Source: Actinomycetota bacterium
GTDB lineage: Bacteria; Actinomycetota; Actinomycetes; Actinomycetales; Microbacteriaceae
Assembly (NCBI GenBank): GCA_009704705.1
Contig: WLDR01000104.1
Span: 1 to 5,305 of the forward strand
Length of the DNA stretch: 5,305 nucleotides
Reading direction: 5' to 3'
Position 1 is the first letter of the stretch. Each line of letters begins with the position of its first letter. This document shows positions 1 to 5,305 of the stretch, one piece after another. The position numbers and the translations under genes were made by a program. Under the pieces are notes generated by a model that made no database searches, had not been told where the DNA came from, and saw only the letters and a list, made by a program, of their open reading frames with translations.

Positions 1-505
1 CGAGATACGCACGCTGGTCGGTCACCGCTTCGACACCGTCTTGACTGCCGAGCGCTTCAACAAGCACCTCTGACTGAGAAGGGTCCTTGAGGTTGACCCA
101 GAAGGTCTCGTTCAGCTGATCCGGCGTCACGTACTCGGCGACCGGATTGCTCTTAAACTGTCGCTGAAAGTTGTCGTAGGCCTGTTGGTGGTCCTCGAAG
201 TAGAACTTGTCGATGAACGGTGAGAGAACATCCGACGTCAAAATCGACTCAACTGAATTGATCTGCACCGAGGTCGCTTCGCCGTCAACGCACGTTTCGC
301 CCGCAGAAACAGACGTGCACATGTACACGGCCACCTGGGCCTTGTCGTACCAGAAATTCTTCATCGTGCCGGTCTGCATTTGCAGCAGGATGGCCGTGCC
401 CACGAACGTCAACGAAATGAAGGTAACCAACACAACCGAGACGACCATCGACGCATTGCGCTTTAGTCCGTTAGCAGCCTCGCTCCAGACGAGTGAAAAC
501 CTCAT
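1..505 (-). CDS. ftsX: Cell division protein FtsX, N-terminal part (runs off the left edge)
   Basis: FtsX is the integral membrane subunit of the FtsEX complex, an ABC-type machine at the divisome that uses ATP hydrolysis by FtsE to activate periplasmic or extracellular peptidoglycan hydrolases. The visible 168 residues show a short cytoplasmic N terminus (MRFSLVWSEAANGLKRN), one long hydrophobic segment at about residues 19-42, then the start of the large extracellular domain, including a WVNLKDPSQ stretch near 136-144. The remaining three membrane segments expected of the family lie outside the window. Two cysteines at 63 and 72 could pair as a disulfide in the extracellular domain (inference). 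The start at 505 is chosen because its ATG overlaps the ftsE TGA as ATGA, the usual coupled arrangement, and a GGGA lies several bases upstream inside ftsE. Reading frame is open to the edge with no disruption. The identification rests on the protein pattern plus the ftsE partner. Confidence 0.95.
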   Translation of the reverse strand, partial: MRFSLVWSEAANGLKRNASMVVSVVLVTFISLTFVGTAILLQMQTGTMKNFWYDKAQVAVYMCTSVSAGETCVDGEATSVQINSVESILTSDVLSPFIDKFYFEDHQQAYDNFQRQFKSNPVAEYVTPDQLNETFWVNLKDPSQSEVLVEALGSQDGVEAVTDQRAYL

Positions 506-1608
506 TGCACCGGTCCCACGTTCTGGCTGTCGTCGTCGGCTGACTTGCTGCGACGTTGCGCTTGAGCTCGCAGTCGTTGCGTGATGGGCAAACTGTTTTC
601 GCTCGTCGGCACGCGAGGCACCACACCGGAGTCGAGCATGTCGTACATGAGTGTGTTCATGTCGGTCGACTCATCAATCTCAGCGTCAACCTCAGGCGAG
701 AACGGGTCAGGCATGCCGGGCACCGGGTCAAGTGCGATGTCCGACGTGTCTGCGAAGCGAGGAAGCCTCTCGAACGCATCCGTTTGCGACATCACCTGCG
801 GCGCATCGGCAATCGTCATGATCTTCGTTGTCGGCGAGGCCTTCGATGCCGCTGGTCGTTTGGTCGAACCAGTCGTGGGCTTGGTGCCCTCCGCTCCGGC
901 GGCTTTTTGAATCGGGATGGCCGCAGTCTTGCCATAGCCCGACTCGCGCTCATCGCGCACAATCACACCGGCCGAAAGCTCGACGACGCGCTTCTTCATC
1001 TGGTCAACGAAATCAGCAGCGTGCGTTGCAACGACGACCGTCGTGCCCGACGCGTTGATTGCTTCAAGCAAGGCCATGATGCCGGCGCTCGTCGCGGGGT
1101 CGAGGTTACCCGTCGGCTCATCCGCGAGTAGAAGGGCGGGCTTGTTCACAATCGCGCGAGCAATGGCGACACGCTGTTGCTCACCGCCGGAAAGCTCGTG
1201 CGGGTAGCGGGCGGACTTGCCGGCGAGACCCACCATCTTGAGTACATCCGGAACGGCTTCTTGAATGAAGCCGCGTGATTTGCCGATCACCTGAAGCGTG
1301 AATGCCACGTTGTCAAAAACGGTCTTGTTCGGCAGAAGGCGGAAGTCCTGAAAAACCACGCCGAGTTTGCGACGGAAATAGGGCACCTTGCGCGACGACA
1401 CCGTTCCGAGGTCTTGACCGAGCACGTGAATGCTGCCGCGCGTGGGCTTGTCTTCTTTGATCATCATGCGAAGGCACGACGACTTGCCCGATCCAGAAGC
1501 GCCAACCAAAAAGACGAATTCGCCACGTTGAATGTTGAGGTCAATTGCATCAAGAGCCGGACGAGTGGTTCCCGGGTATTTCTTGGTGACTTTGTCGAAG
1601 AGAATCAT
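502..1608 (-). CDS. ftsE: Cell division ATP-binding protein FtsE with long C-terminal extension
   Basis: FtsE is the cytoplasmic ABC ATPase that pairs with FtsX at the division site. The first ~225 of 368 residues are a complete nucleotide-binding domain: Walker A GASGSGKS at 36-43, Q-loop Gln87 in VVFQD, signature LSGGEQQR at 139-146, Walker B ending LLLADEP at 159-165 with catalytic Glu164, D-loop NLDP at 168-171, and H-loop His196. All catalytic residues are intact. FtsE is usually about 220-230 residues, so roughly 140 residues are extra: a Lys/Ala/Thr/Pro-rich stretch (about 228-263), an acidic part (about 285-325) and a basic tail with QRLRAQAQRRSK at 344-355. This tail is probably disordered; its function is unknown to me. 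The start MILFDKVTKKYPG matches the usual FtsE N terminus. It lies 49 bp downstream of prfB and overlaps ftsX by 4 bp, so the pair is probably co-transcribed, perhaps also from its own promoter. Confidence 0.97.
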   Translation of the reverse strand: MILFDKVTKKYPGTTRPALDAIDLNIQRGEFVFLVGASGSGKSSCLRMMIKEDKPTRGSIHVLGQDLGTVSSRKVPYFRRKLGVVFQDFRLLPNKTVFDNVAFTLQVIGKSRGFIQEAVPDVLKMVGLAGKSARYPHELSGGEQQRVAIARAIVNKPALLLADEPTGNLDPATSAGIMALLEAINASGTTVVVATHAADFVDQMKKRVVELSAGVIVRDERESGYGKTAAIPIQKAAGAEGTKPTTGSTKRPAASKASPTTKIMTIADAPQVMSQTDAFERLPRFADTSDIALDPVPGMPDPFSPEVDAEIDESTDMNTLMYDMLDSGVVPRVPTSENSLPITQRLRAQAQRRSKSADDDSQNVGPVQ

Positions 1609-1617
1609 GCTGCCCCG

Positions 1618-1623
1618 AGCCTA
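1618..1623 (-). promoter_or_regulatory. Candidate -10 element (TAGGCT) of an ftsEX promoter
   Basis: In the 49-bp prfB-ftsE gap, the minus strand reads TAGGCT, then 9 nt, then the ftsE ATG. It fits the TANNNT -10 consensus of actinobacterial housekeeping sigma factors. With the hexamer ending near -7, transcription would begin about 3 nt before the ATG, giving an almost leaderless mRNA. No TTGACA-like -35 is visible at 17-18 bp upstream. The same hexamer occurs at the same distance before prfB, which supports the call. A weak GGGG (1613-1616) near the ATG could instead act as a ribosome site on a prfB-ftsE read-through transcript. Confidence 0.45.
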
Positions 1624-1629
1624 GGTCGC

Positions 1630-1646
1630 GGGTTTCGAGAAATCCC
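1630..1646. repeat. Short imperfect inverted repeat upstream of the ftsE -10 candidate
   Basis: On the minus strand the 17 nt GGGATTTCTCGAAACCC can fold as GGG-(A)-TTT, a CTCG loop, then AAA-CCC, with one bulged A. It sits just after the prfB stop and just upstream of the candidate -10 element, partly over the expected -35 position. It has no T-tract after it, so it is a poor intrinsic terminator. It could be a weak attenuator, an operator half-site pair, or chance. Confidence 0.2.
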
Positions 1647-1657
1647 TGAACGACTCG

Positions 1658-2761
1658 CTAAACGTCCCGTTTGCGCCAGCGGATACCCGCCGAAATGAAG
1701 CCGTCGATATCACCGTCAAAAACGGCGGACGGATTGTTCACTTCGTAGTCCGTGCGCAAGTCCTTGACCATCTGATACGGAGCCAGAACGTACGACCGCA
1801 TCTGGTCACCCCAGCTCGCCGTGATGTTCCCGGCTAATTCCTTCTTCTTTGCGTTCTCTTCTTCGCGCTGCACGAGTAGCAGGCGCGACTGAAGCACGCG
1901 CAGAGCAGCGGCACGGTTTTGAATCTGGCTCTTCTCGTTCTGACAGCTGACCACGATGCCGGTCGGGATGTGCGTGATTCTCACAGCCGAATCGGTCGTG
2001 TTCACCGACTGACCTCCGGGGCCACTCGAGCGGAACACATCAACTCGCATGTCGTTTTCGGGGATGTCAATCGATTCTGTCTCTTCCAACAATGGAACGA
2101 CCTCAACGGCGGCAAAGCTGGTTTGGCGCTTGCCCGCCGAGTTGAACGGACTCATGCGCACGAGCCGGTGCGTGCCCGCCTCAACACTCAGTGTGCCGAA
2201 CGCGTACGGTGCGTCCACTTCGATGGTGGCGGATTTGATTCCCGCTTCTTCGGCATAGCTCGTGTCGAGAACGCTGACCGGATACCCGTGCTTTTCAGAC
2301 CACCGCAAATACATGCGCAAGAGCATTTCGGCAAAGTCGGCCGCATCGACTCCGCCGGCGCCGGCGCGAATCGTGATCACGGCAGCTCGCGCGTCGTACT
2401 CCCCGTTCAAAAGGGTCTGTATTTCCAAGTCATCCATCACCTTTTGAATGCCGAGAAGCTCGACGCGTGCCTCGGCGGCAACCGCTTCGTCGCCCGCCTC
2501 GTTCGCCATCTGAACCAGCACTTCAAGATCGTCGAGTCGACTTTCGATGCTGTGGATTTTCGCAAGTTCTGCCTGAGCGTGACTCAGTCGGCTGGTGACC
2601 TGCTGCGCGTTGTCGACGTCATCCCAGAGGTCTTGCGCACCGGCTGCTTCGCTCAACTTGGCGATGTCCGCAGTGAGTCGATCGAGCCCCACAACTGCCT
2701 TGATGTCTGCGAACGTCGAGCGCAACGCGCGAATCTGGTCCGCGAGGTCAAGGTCCATCAT
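1658..2761 (-). CDS. prfB: Peptide chain release factor 2 (RF2), no programmed frameshift
   Basis: RF2 recognises UGA and UAA stop codons in the ribosomal A site and triggers hydrolysis of the peptidyl-tRNA ester. The 367-residue protein has the family's normal length. An N-terminal helical domain (about 1-115) is followed by the codon-recognition domain with the RF2-specific tripeptide SPF at 204-206, in VRMSPFNSAGKRQTS, and the catalytic domain with GGQ at 249-251 in SSGPGGQSVNTTDSAVRITH. SPF instead of PxT distinguishes it from RF1. The frame is open from the first Met through the region where many bacteria carry the in-frame UGA with a +1 shift, so that autoregulation is absent. Two adjacent ATGs (2761 and 2758) are possible starts: GAGG at 2766-2769 is 4 nt from the first and 7 nt from the second, so the second fits SD spacing better, while a leaderless transcript would favour the first. 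It is divergent to the MFS gene across 34 bp and precedes ftsE by 49 bp. Confidence 0.97.
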   Translation of the reverse strand: MMDLDLADQIRALRSTFADIKAVVGLDRLTADIAKLSEAAGAQDLWDDVDNAQQVTSRLSHAQAELAKIHSIESRLDDLEVLVQMANEAGDEAVAAEARVELLGIQKVMDDLEIQTLLNGEYDARAAVITIRAGAGGVDAADFAEMLLRMYLRWSEKHGYPVSVLDTSYAEEAGIKSATIEVDAPYAFGTLSVEAGTHRLVRMSPFNSAGKRQTSFAAVEVVPLLEETESIDIPENDMRVDVFRSSGPGGQSVNTTDSAVRITHIPTGIVVSCQNEKSQIQNRAAALRVLQSRLLLVQREEENAKKKELAGNITASWGDQMRSYVLAPYQMVKDLRTDYEVNNPSAVFDGDIDGFISAGIRWRKRDV

Positions 2762-2765
2762 GATG

Positions 2766-2769
2766 CCTC
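2766..2769 (-). promoter_or_regulatory. Possible Shine-Dalgarno (GAGG) for prfB
   Basis: The minus strand reads GAGG followed by CATC and the double ATG. Spacing is 4 nt to the ATG at 2761 and 7 nt to the ATG at 2758, so it favours the second codon as start. It lies immediately downstream of the candidate -10 hexamer. If that promoter is used, most of this site would not be in the mRNA, so it can only work on a transcript started further upstream, inside the MFS gene. Confidence 0.35.
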
Positions 2770-2770
2770 A

Positions 2771-2776
2771 AGCCTA
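2771..2776 (-). promoter_or_regulatory. Candidate -10 element (TAGGCT) of the prfB promoter
   Basis: The minus-strand TAGGCT lies 9 nt before the prfB ATG at 2761, inside the left arm of the palindrome. It fits TANNNT and matches the ftsE element in both hexamer and distance. The expected start point is about 2764, giving a 2-3 nt leader or none. The -35 window (about 2794-2799) shows no good match and falls on the MFS start codon. Confidence 0.5.
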
Positions 2777-2781
2777 CGGCG

Positions 2782-2787
2782 TAGGCT
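2782..2787 (+). promoter_or_regulatory. Candidate -10 element (TAGGCT) of the MFS gene promoter
   Basis: The plus-strand TAGGCT lies 8 nt before the MFS ATG at 2796, inside the right arm of the palindrome. Expected transcription start is about 2794-2796, so the mRNA would be leaderless or nearly so. The -35 window (about 2759-2764) has no clear match and falls on the prfB start codons. Only 5 bp separate it from the opposing -10 element, so RNA polymerase could not occupy both promoters at once. Confidence 0.5.
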
Positions 2788-2795
2788 TGAACCCC

Positions 2796-4061
2796 ATGTC
2801 GCCGACAGCACCTGCCTTTCAACTCCGCGCCGTCGTCGTGCCGATTTACCTGCCCACCTTGCTTTTTTCCGCCGGCGAATCAGCACTGATTCCGGTTCTC
2901 CCCGCAATCGCCAGTCGACTTGGGGCTGATTTGTCGGTGGCCGGGCTCGTCGCGTCGATGCTCGTTGTCGGCATTCTGATCGGTGACATTCCGGGGGGAT
3001 GGATTGTCTCCCGCATCGGCGAGCGCCTGAGCATGCTCTGGTCGAGTTTGTTGGCGCTCTTGGGAATCGGAATTTCCATCGTCGCGCCGAATCCCGGCGT
3101 GCTCGGTTTGGGCATTCTGGCCATTGGGCTCGCGACGAGCGTTTTCGCACTGGCCCGGCACGCGTTTCTGACAACGTTCGTCCCGCTGCCACACCGCGCT
3201 CGAGCGCTGTCGACACTCGGCGGAATGTTCCGTGCTGGCGCGGTTCTCGGGCCACTTCTGACCGCGGCACTCATGAGCGTCACGCACGACCCAGCAACGG
3301 CGTTCTGGCTCACGGCTGCGTTCACACTGGGCGCATCGCTTGTGCTCATCTTTATGCCCGATCCCGAAAAGTCGTTTGGTCAAGTGCGCACGCACTTAGT
3401 CAAGGTTTCTCCGCATCGCACTCTGCGCGAAACAGCGGGCGAAGAGGAAGCTCTCGACGAAGTGCGCGGCATCTTCAAGACAATTACGCGCAACTTCTCC
3501 GTGCTGATTCGAGTGGGAACCGCTGCTGGACTCGTCGTCGCTCTGCGAACCGGTCGCACGGTTCTCTTGCCGCTGTGGGCGGTCAGCATCGGGGTGAGCT
3601 CGGCCGACACTGCTCTCGTACTGGGCCTTGCATCGGCAATCGACTTCGCCTTGTTCTTCTGGAGTGGTCAGGTGATGGATCGCTTTGGGCGCCTCGCTGC
3701 CATCGTTCCGTCGATGCTGGGCATGGCTATCCCGCTTGTCATTCTCGCCTTCACTCACGATGGGCCGAGTGCTGCGGTGTGGTTCGTTGTGACCGCACTC
3801 GTGATGGGGTTCGGCAATGGTTTGGGTTCTGGCATCAACCTGACGCTCGCGAGCGACTTGGCTCCGCCTAAGAATCCTGCCCCGTTTTTGGGTGCGTTCC
3901 GATTCATGACCGATGCGTTCGGGGCCGCCGCGCCCCTCATGGTTTCGGGCGTTATCGGTTTGGCGACTATCTCGGCCGCCGCCGCGACCCTTGGAGTGCT
4001 CGGGTTTGTGGGCGTGGGCATGATGCTGCGCTGGGTGCCGCGCTACATTTCACGCAGCTGA
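2796..4061 (+). CDS. Major facilitator superfamily transporter, DHA1-like exporter, substrate unknown
   Basis: The 421-residue protein has about 12 hydrophobic segments in two halves (six between about 14 and 187, six between about 236 and 412), joined by a charged cytoplasmic loop at about 188-234 (EKSFGQVRTH to IFKTITRN). This is the standard 12-TM MFS layout. The loop after TM2 carries a degenerate motif A, GWIVSRIGER at 68-77, with Ser72 where Asp is usual; the matching loop in the second half, GQVMDRFGRL at 291-300, keeps Asp295. TM5 has GAVLGPLLTA at 148-157, resembling motif C of proton antiporters, which suggests export. The substrate cannot be told from sequence and no regulator gene is adjacent. 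ATG 2796 is chosen because protein homology-like sequence begins there and a TAGGCT -10 candidate lies 8 nt upstream. In-frame ATGs at 2760 and 2763, inside prfB on the other strand, would add 11-12 residues. It converges on the next gene with a 49-bp gap. Confidence 0.93.
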   Translation: MSPTAPAFQLRAVVVPIYLPTLLFSAGESALIPVLPAIASRLGADLSVAGLVASMLVVGILIGDIPGGWIVSRIGERLSMLWSSLLALLGIGISIVAPNPGVLGLGILAIGLATSVFALARHAFLTTFVPLPHRARALSTLGGMFRAGAVLGPLLTAALMSVTHDPATAFWLTAAFTLGASLVLIFMPDPEKSFGQVRTHLVKVSPHRTLRETAGEEEALDEVRGIFKTITRNFSVLIRVGTAAGLVVALRTGRTVLLPLWAVSIGVSSADTALVLGLASAIDFALFFWSGQVMDRFGRLAAIVPSMLGMAIPLVILAFTHDGPSAAVWFVVTALVMGFGNGLGSGINLTLASDLAPPKNPAPFLGAFRFMTDAFGAAAPLMVSGVIGLATISAAAATLGVLGFVGVGMMLRWVPRYISRS

Positions 4062-4083
4062 ACTCGGCGACTGGCCGCGAAAC

Positions 4084-4103
4084 CGGCGACCTGGTCAGGG
4101 CCG
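4084..4103. terminator. Weak imperfect hairpin in the convergent gap
   Basis: The 49-bp gap between the two convergent stop codons contains CGGC-(GA)-CCT, a GGTC loop, then AGG-GCCG: seven base pairs with a 2-nt bulge. Being roughly symmetric it could act on transcripts from both sides. There is no T-tract on either strand, so an intrinsic terminator is only weakly supported. Nothing else is recognisable in the gap. Confidence 0.2.
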
Positions 4104-4110
4104 CTCGTGG

Positions 4111-5295
4111 CTAGACGAAGGCGTTGAGACCGGTCATGTCTCGCCCAACGACGAGCGCGTGCACCTCGTCGGTTCCCTCGTACGTGCGCACAGCTTCGAG
4201 GTTTGCCATGTGCCGCATGACGGGGAACTCATTTGTAATTCCGTCGCCACCGAGAATCGAGCGGGCGGTTCCGGCAATCTTGATGGCTTCGCGCACGTTG
4301 TTGAGTTTGCCGATACTGATCTGGGCGTAGGTCAGTTCGCCCTTCTCTTTCAGGCGACCAATGTGCAGCGCGAGCAGCAGACCCTTTTCGTATTCGAGCA
4401 TCATGTCGGCGAGCTTGGCCTGCGTGAGCTGGAACGACGCGATGGGCTTGCCAAAAACCTCGCGCGTGGTTGACCGAACGATTGCCGCATCGAGACACGC
4501 CCGGGCAGCACCCATTACTCCGAAGACAATTCCGAAGCGAGCTTCATTCAGGCAGCCGAATGGCCCGGAAAGACCTTTCGCCCCGGGCAACAACGCATCA
4601 TCCGAAACGCGCACGTCTTTCAGTTCGATATCGCACTGAATGGATGCCCGAAAAGCAAGCTTGCCGTCGATCGCCGTTGCCGTGAATCCGGGTGCCGAAG
4701 TGGGAACGATGAATCCGCGAACACCCTCGTCGGTCATCGCCCACACGATGCACAGGTCGGCAAGCGTTGCGAGGCCAATCCATCGCTTCGCGCCGTTGAT
4801 GATCCAGCCGTCACCGTCACGCGTGGCGGTGGTGAGCATGTTGGCGGGGTCGGAACCTCCGTGAGCTTCGGTCAGTCCGAAGCAACCGATCTTGTCGCCG
4901 GCGGCCATCTGCGGGAGCCACTCCTGCTTTTGCTCCTCAGAGCCGTACTTAGAAATCGCCGCCATGGCGAGCGACCCTTGTACCGACACGAGCGTGCGCC
5001 AACCTGAGTCGACCGCCTCGAGTTCGAGACACACGAGTCCGTAGGCGACCGGACTCGCGCCGGCGCATCCGTACCCCTTGATATGCATGCCCAAGAAACC
5101 CTGTTTTGCGATTTCCGGAATCAACTCAGAGCGAAAGTACTTCGCGTCGAAGTCCGCTTCAGCCGTCGGGGCAATCTTGGTCTGCGCGAACGTGCGCGCC
5201 TTCTGCTGCCACTCGCGTTCCTCGTCAGTCAGTAGCGCGTCGACGAGAAAGACGTCGTCGGTGCGAGCAATGTTCGGGAATTCAGCGGTGCTCAT
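4111..5295 (-). CDS. gcdH: Glutaryl-CoA dehydrogenase (decarboxylating), acyl-CoA dehydrogenase family
   Basis: This FAD enzyme oxidises and decarboxylates glutaryl-CoA to crotonyl-CoA, passing electrons to ETF; it serves lysine, tryptophan and some aromatic degradation. The 394 residues match the family's length. Domain order is an N-terminal helical domain (about 20-135), a beta domain starting at CFGLTEAHGGSDP (138-150), and a C-terminal helical domain (about 250-390). The catalytic base is Glu373 in TYEGTDEVHAL. Assignment to glutaryl-CoA dehydrogenase over other acyl-CoA dehydrogenases rests on KGYGCAGASPVAYGL (73-87), ELEAVDSGWR (91-100), GPFGCLNEARFGI (244-256) and RHMANLEAVRTYEGT (361-375), which recall the human enzyme closely. 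Glu93, Arg100 and Ser104 align by eye with human Glu87, Arg94 and Ser98, which bind the glutaryl carboxylate. A GAGA about 5 nt before the ATG may be the ribosome site; only 10 bp upstream are visible. No pathway partner is in the window. Confidence 0.9.
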   Translation of the reverse strand: MSTAEFPNIARTDDVFLVDALLTDEEREWQQKARTFAQTKIAPTAEADFDAKYFRSELIPEIAKQGFLGMHIKGYGCAGASPVAYGLVCLELEAVDSGWRTLVSVQGSLAMAAISKYGSEEQKQEWLPQMAAGDKIGCFGLTEAHGGSDPANMLTTATRDGDGWIINGAKRWIGLATLADLCIVWAMTDEGVRGFIVPTSAPGFTATAIDGKLAFRASIQCDIELKDVRVSDDALLPGAKGLSGPFGCLNEARFGIVFGVMGAARACLDAAIVRSTTREVFGKPIASFQLTQAKLADMMLEYEKGLLLALHIGRLKEKGELTYAQISIGKLNNVREAIKIAGTARSILGGDGITNEFPVMRHMANLEAVRTYEGTDEVHALVVGRDMTGLNAFV

Positions 5296-5305
5296 CGTTC
5301 TCTAC

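Larger units (their letters stand above)
2768..2790. repeat. Perfect 23-bp palindrome between divergent prfB and MFS gene
   Basis: Arms of 11 bp (TCAAGCCTACG and its exact reverse complement CGTAGGCTTGA) flank a single central G at 2779. The next outer pair, C2767 and A2791, does not match, so the repeat ends there. It occupies most of the 34-bp gap between the two divergent start codons. Each arm contains TAGGCT pointing outward toward the gene on its side. It may be a symmetric bidirectional promoter core, an operator for a dimeric regulator, or both. A 1-nt centre makes it a poor RNA hairpin unless inner pairs open, and it is at 5' ends on both strands, so a terminator role is unlikely. 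Confidence 0.9.

Noticed and set aside
556..1131. Plus-strand open frame of 191 codons opposite ftsE
   Set aside because: It is an Arg- and His-rich antisense frame over a complete ABC ATPase gene; no independent support.
2768..2790. Palindrome as an intrinsic terminator
   Set aside because: It lies between two divergent start codons, where no transcript ends, and neither strand has a following T-tract.
2595..2795. Upstream extension of the MFS reading frame to 2595
   Set aside because: This part is antisense to the prfB N terminus, encodes a Ser- and Ala-rich sequence without a membrane pattern, and would lie upstream of the promoter candidate. Only the ATGs at 2760 and 2763 remain as weak alternatives.
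1919..2929. Long plus-strand open frame of 336 codons opposite prfB and into the MFS gene
   Set aside because: It is an antisense shadow of prfB, which has unmistakable SPF and GGQ motifs. Its translation is rich in Arg and His, has no recognisable domain, and runs out of frame through the start of the MFS gene.
2999..3871. Plus-strand open frame of 290 codons inside the MFS gene
   Set aside because: It is the shifted frame of the transporter. The product is Arg, Ser and His rich with no hydrophobic segments or family signature.
4065..4094. Near-direct repeat CGGCGACTGG / CGGCGACCTGG in the convergent gap
   Set aside because: Only two short copies in a G+C-rich gap, with one inserted base; consistent with chance and not linked to any known element.
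1..5305. Mobile element, CRISPR array, tRNA/rRNA, phage or defence genes
   Set aside because: All sequence outside short gaps is accounted for by five ordinary genes. No tandem repeats, transposase-like frames or cloverleaf patterns were seen on either strand.

Overview
The window looks like the chromosome of an actinobacterium (Actinomycetota), most likely a member of the Microbacteriaceae. Three things suggest this: moderately high G+C by eye, the conserved order prfB-ftsE-ftsX, and an RF2 gene that reads through without the programmed frameshift. The family-level placement is an inference and has not been tested by any search.

Layout: four complete genes and one partial gene fill almost all of the window. 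On the minus strand, reading from right to left, prfB (release factor 2) is followed after 49 bp by ftsE. The ftsE stop overlaps the ftsX start by 4 bp (ATGA), and ftsX runs off the left edge. Divergent from prfB is a plus-strand 12-TM MFS transporter of unknown substrate. It converges on a minus-strand acyl-CoA dehydrogenase that I assign to glutaryl-CoA dehydrogenase, whose start lies 10 bp from the right edge. No gene-free stretch exceeds 50 bp, and I see no RNA genes, insertion sequences, CRISPR arrays or attachment sites.

How the genes work together: FtsE and FtsX form the cytoplasmic ATPase and membrane subunit of the divisome complex that activates cell-wall hydrolases, and they are translationally coupled here. 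RF2 terminates translation at UGA and UAA. Its position next to ftsEX is a conserved actinobacterial arrangement and not a shared pathway. The MFS exporter and the glutaryl-CoA dehydrogenase (lysine, tryptophan or aromatic degradation) show no clear link to these genes or to each other.

The most notable signal is in the 34-bp gap between the divergent prfB and MFS starts. A perfect 23-bp inverted repeat there carries the hexamer TAGGCT once on each strand, each 8 to 9 nt before an ATG. The same hexamer lies 9 nt before the ftsE ATG. I read these as -10 elements of leaderless or nearly leaderless promoters, with prfB and the transporter sharing a symmetric, mutually exclusive bidirectional promoter. 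A dimeric-regulator operator is the main alternative. I found no evidence of a wholly new multi-gene system; this is a mostly ordinary housekeeping region.
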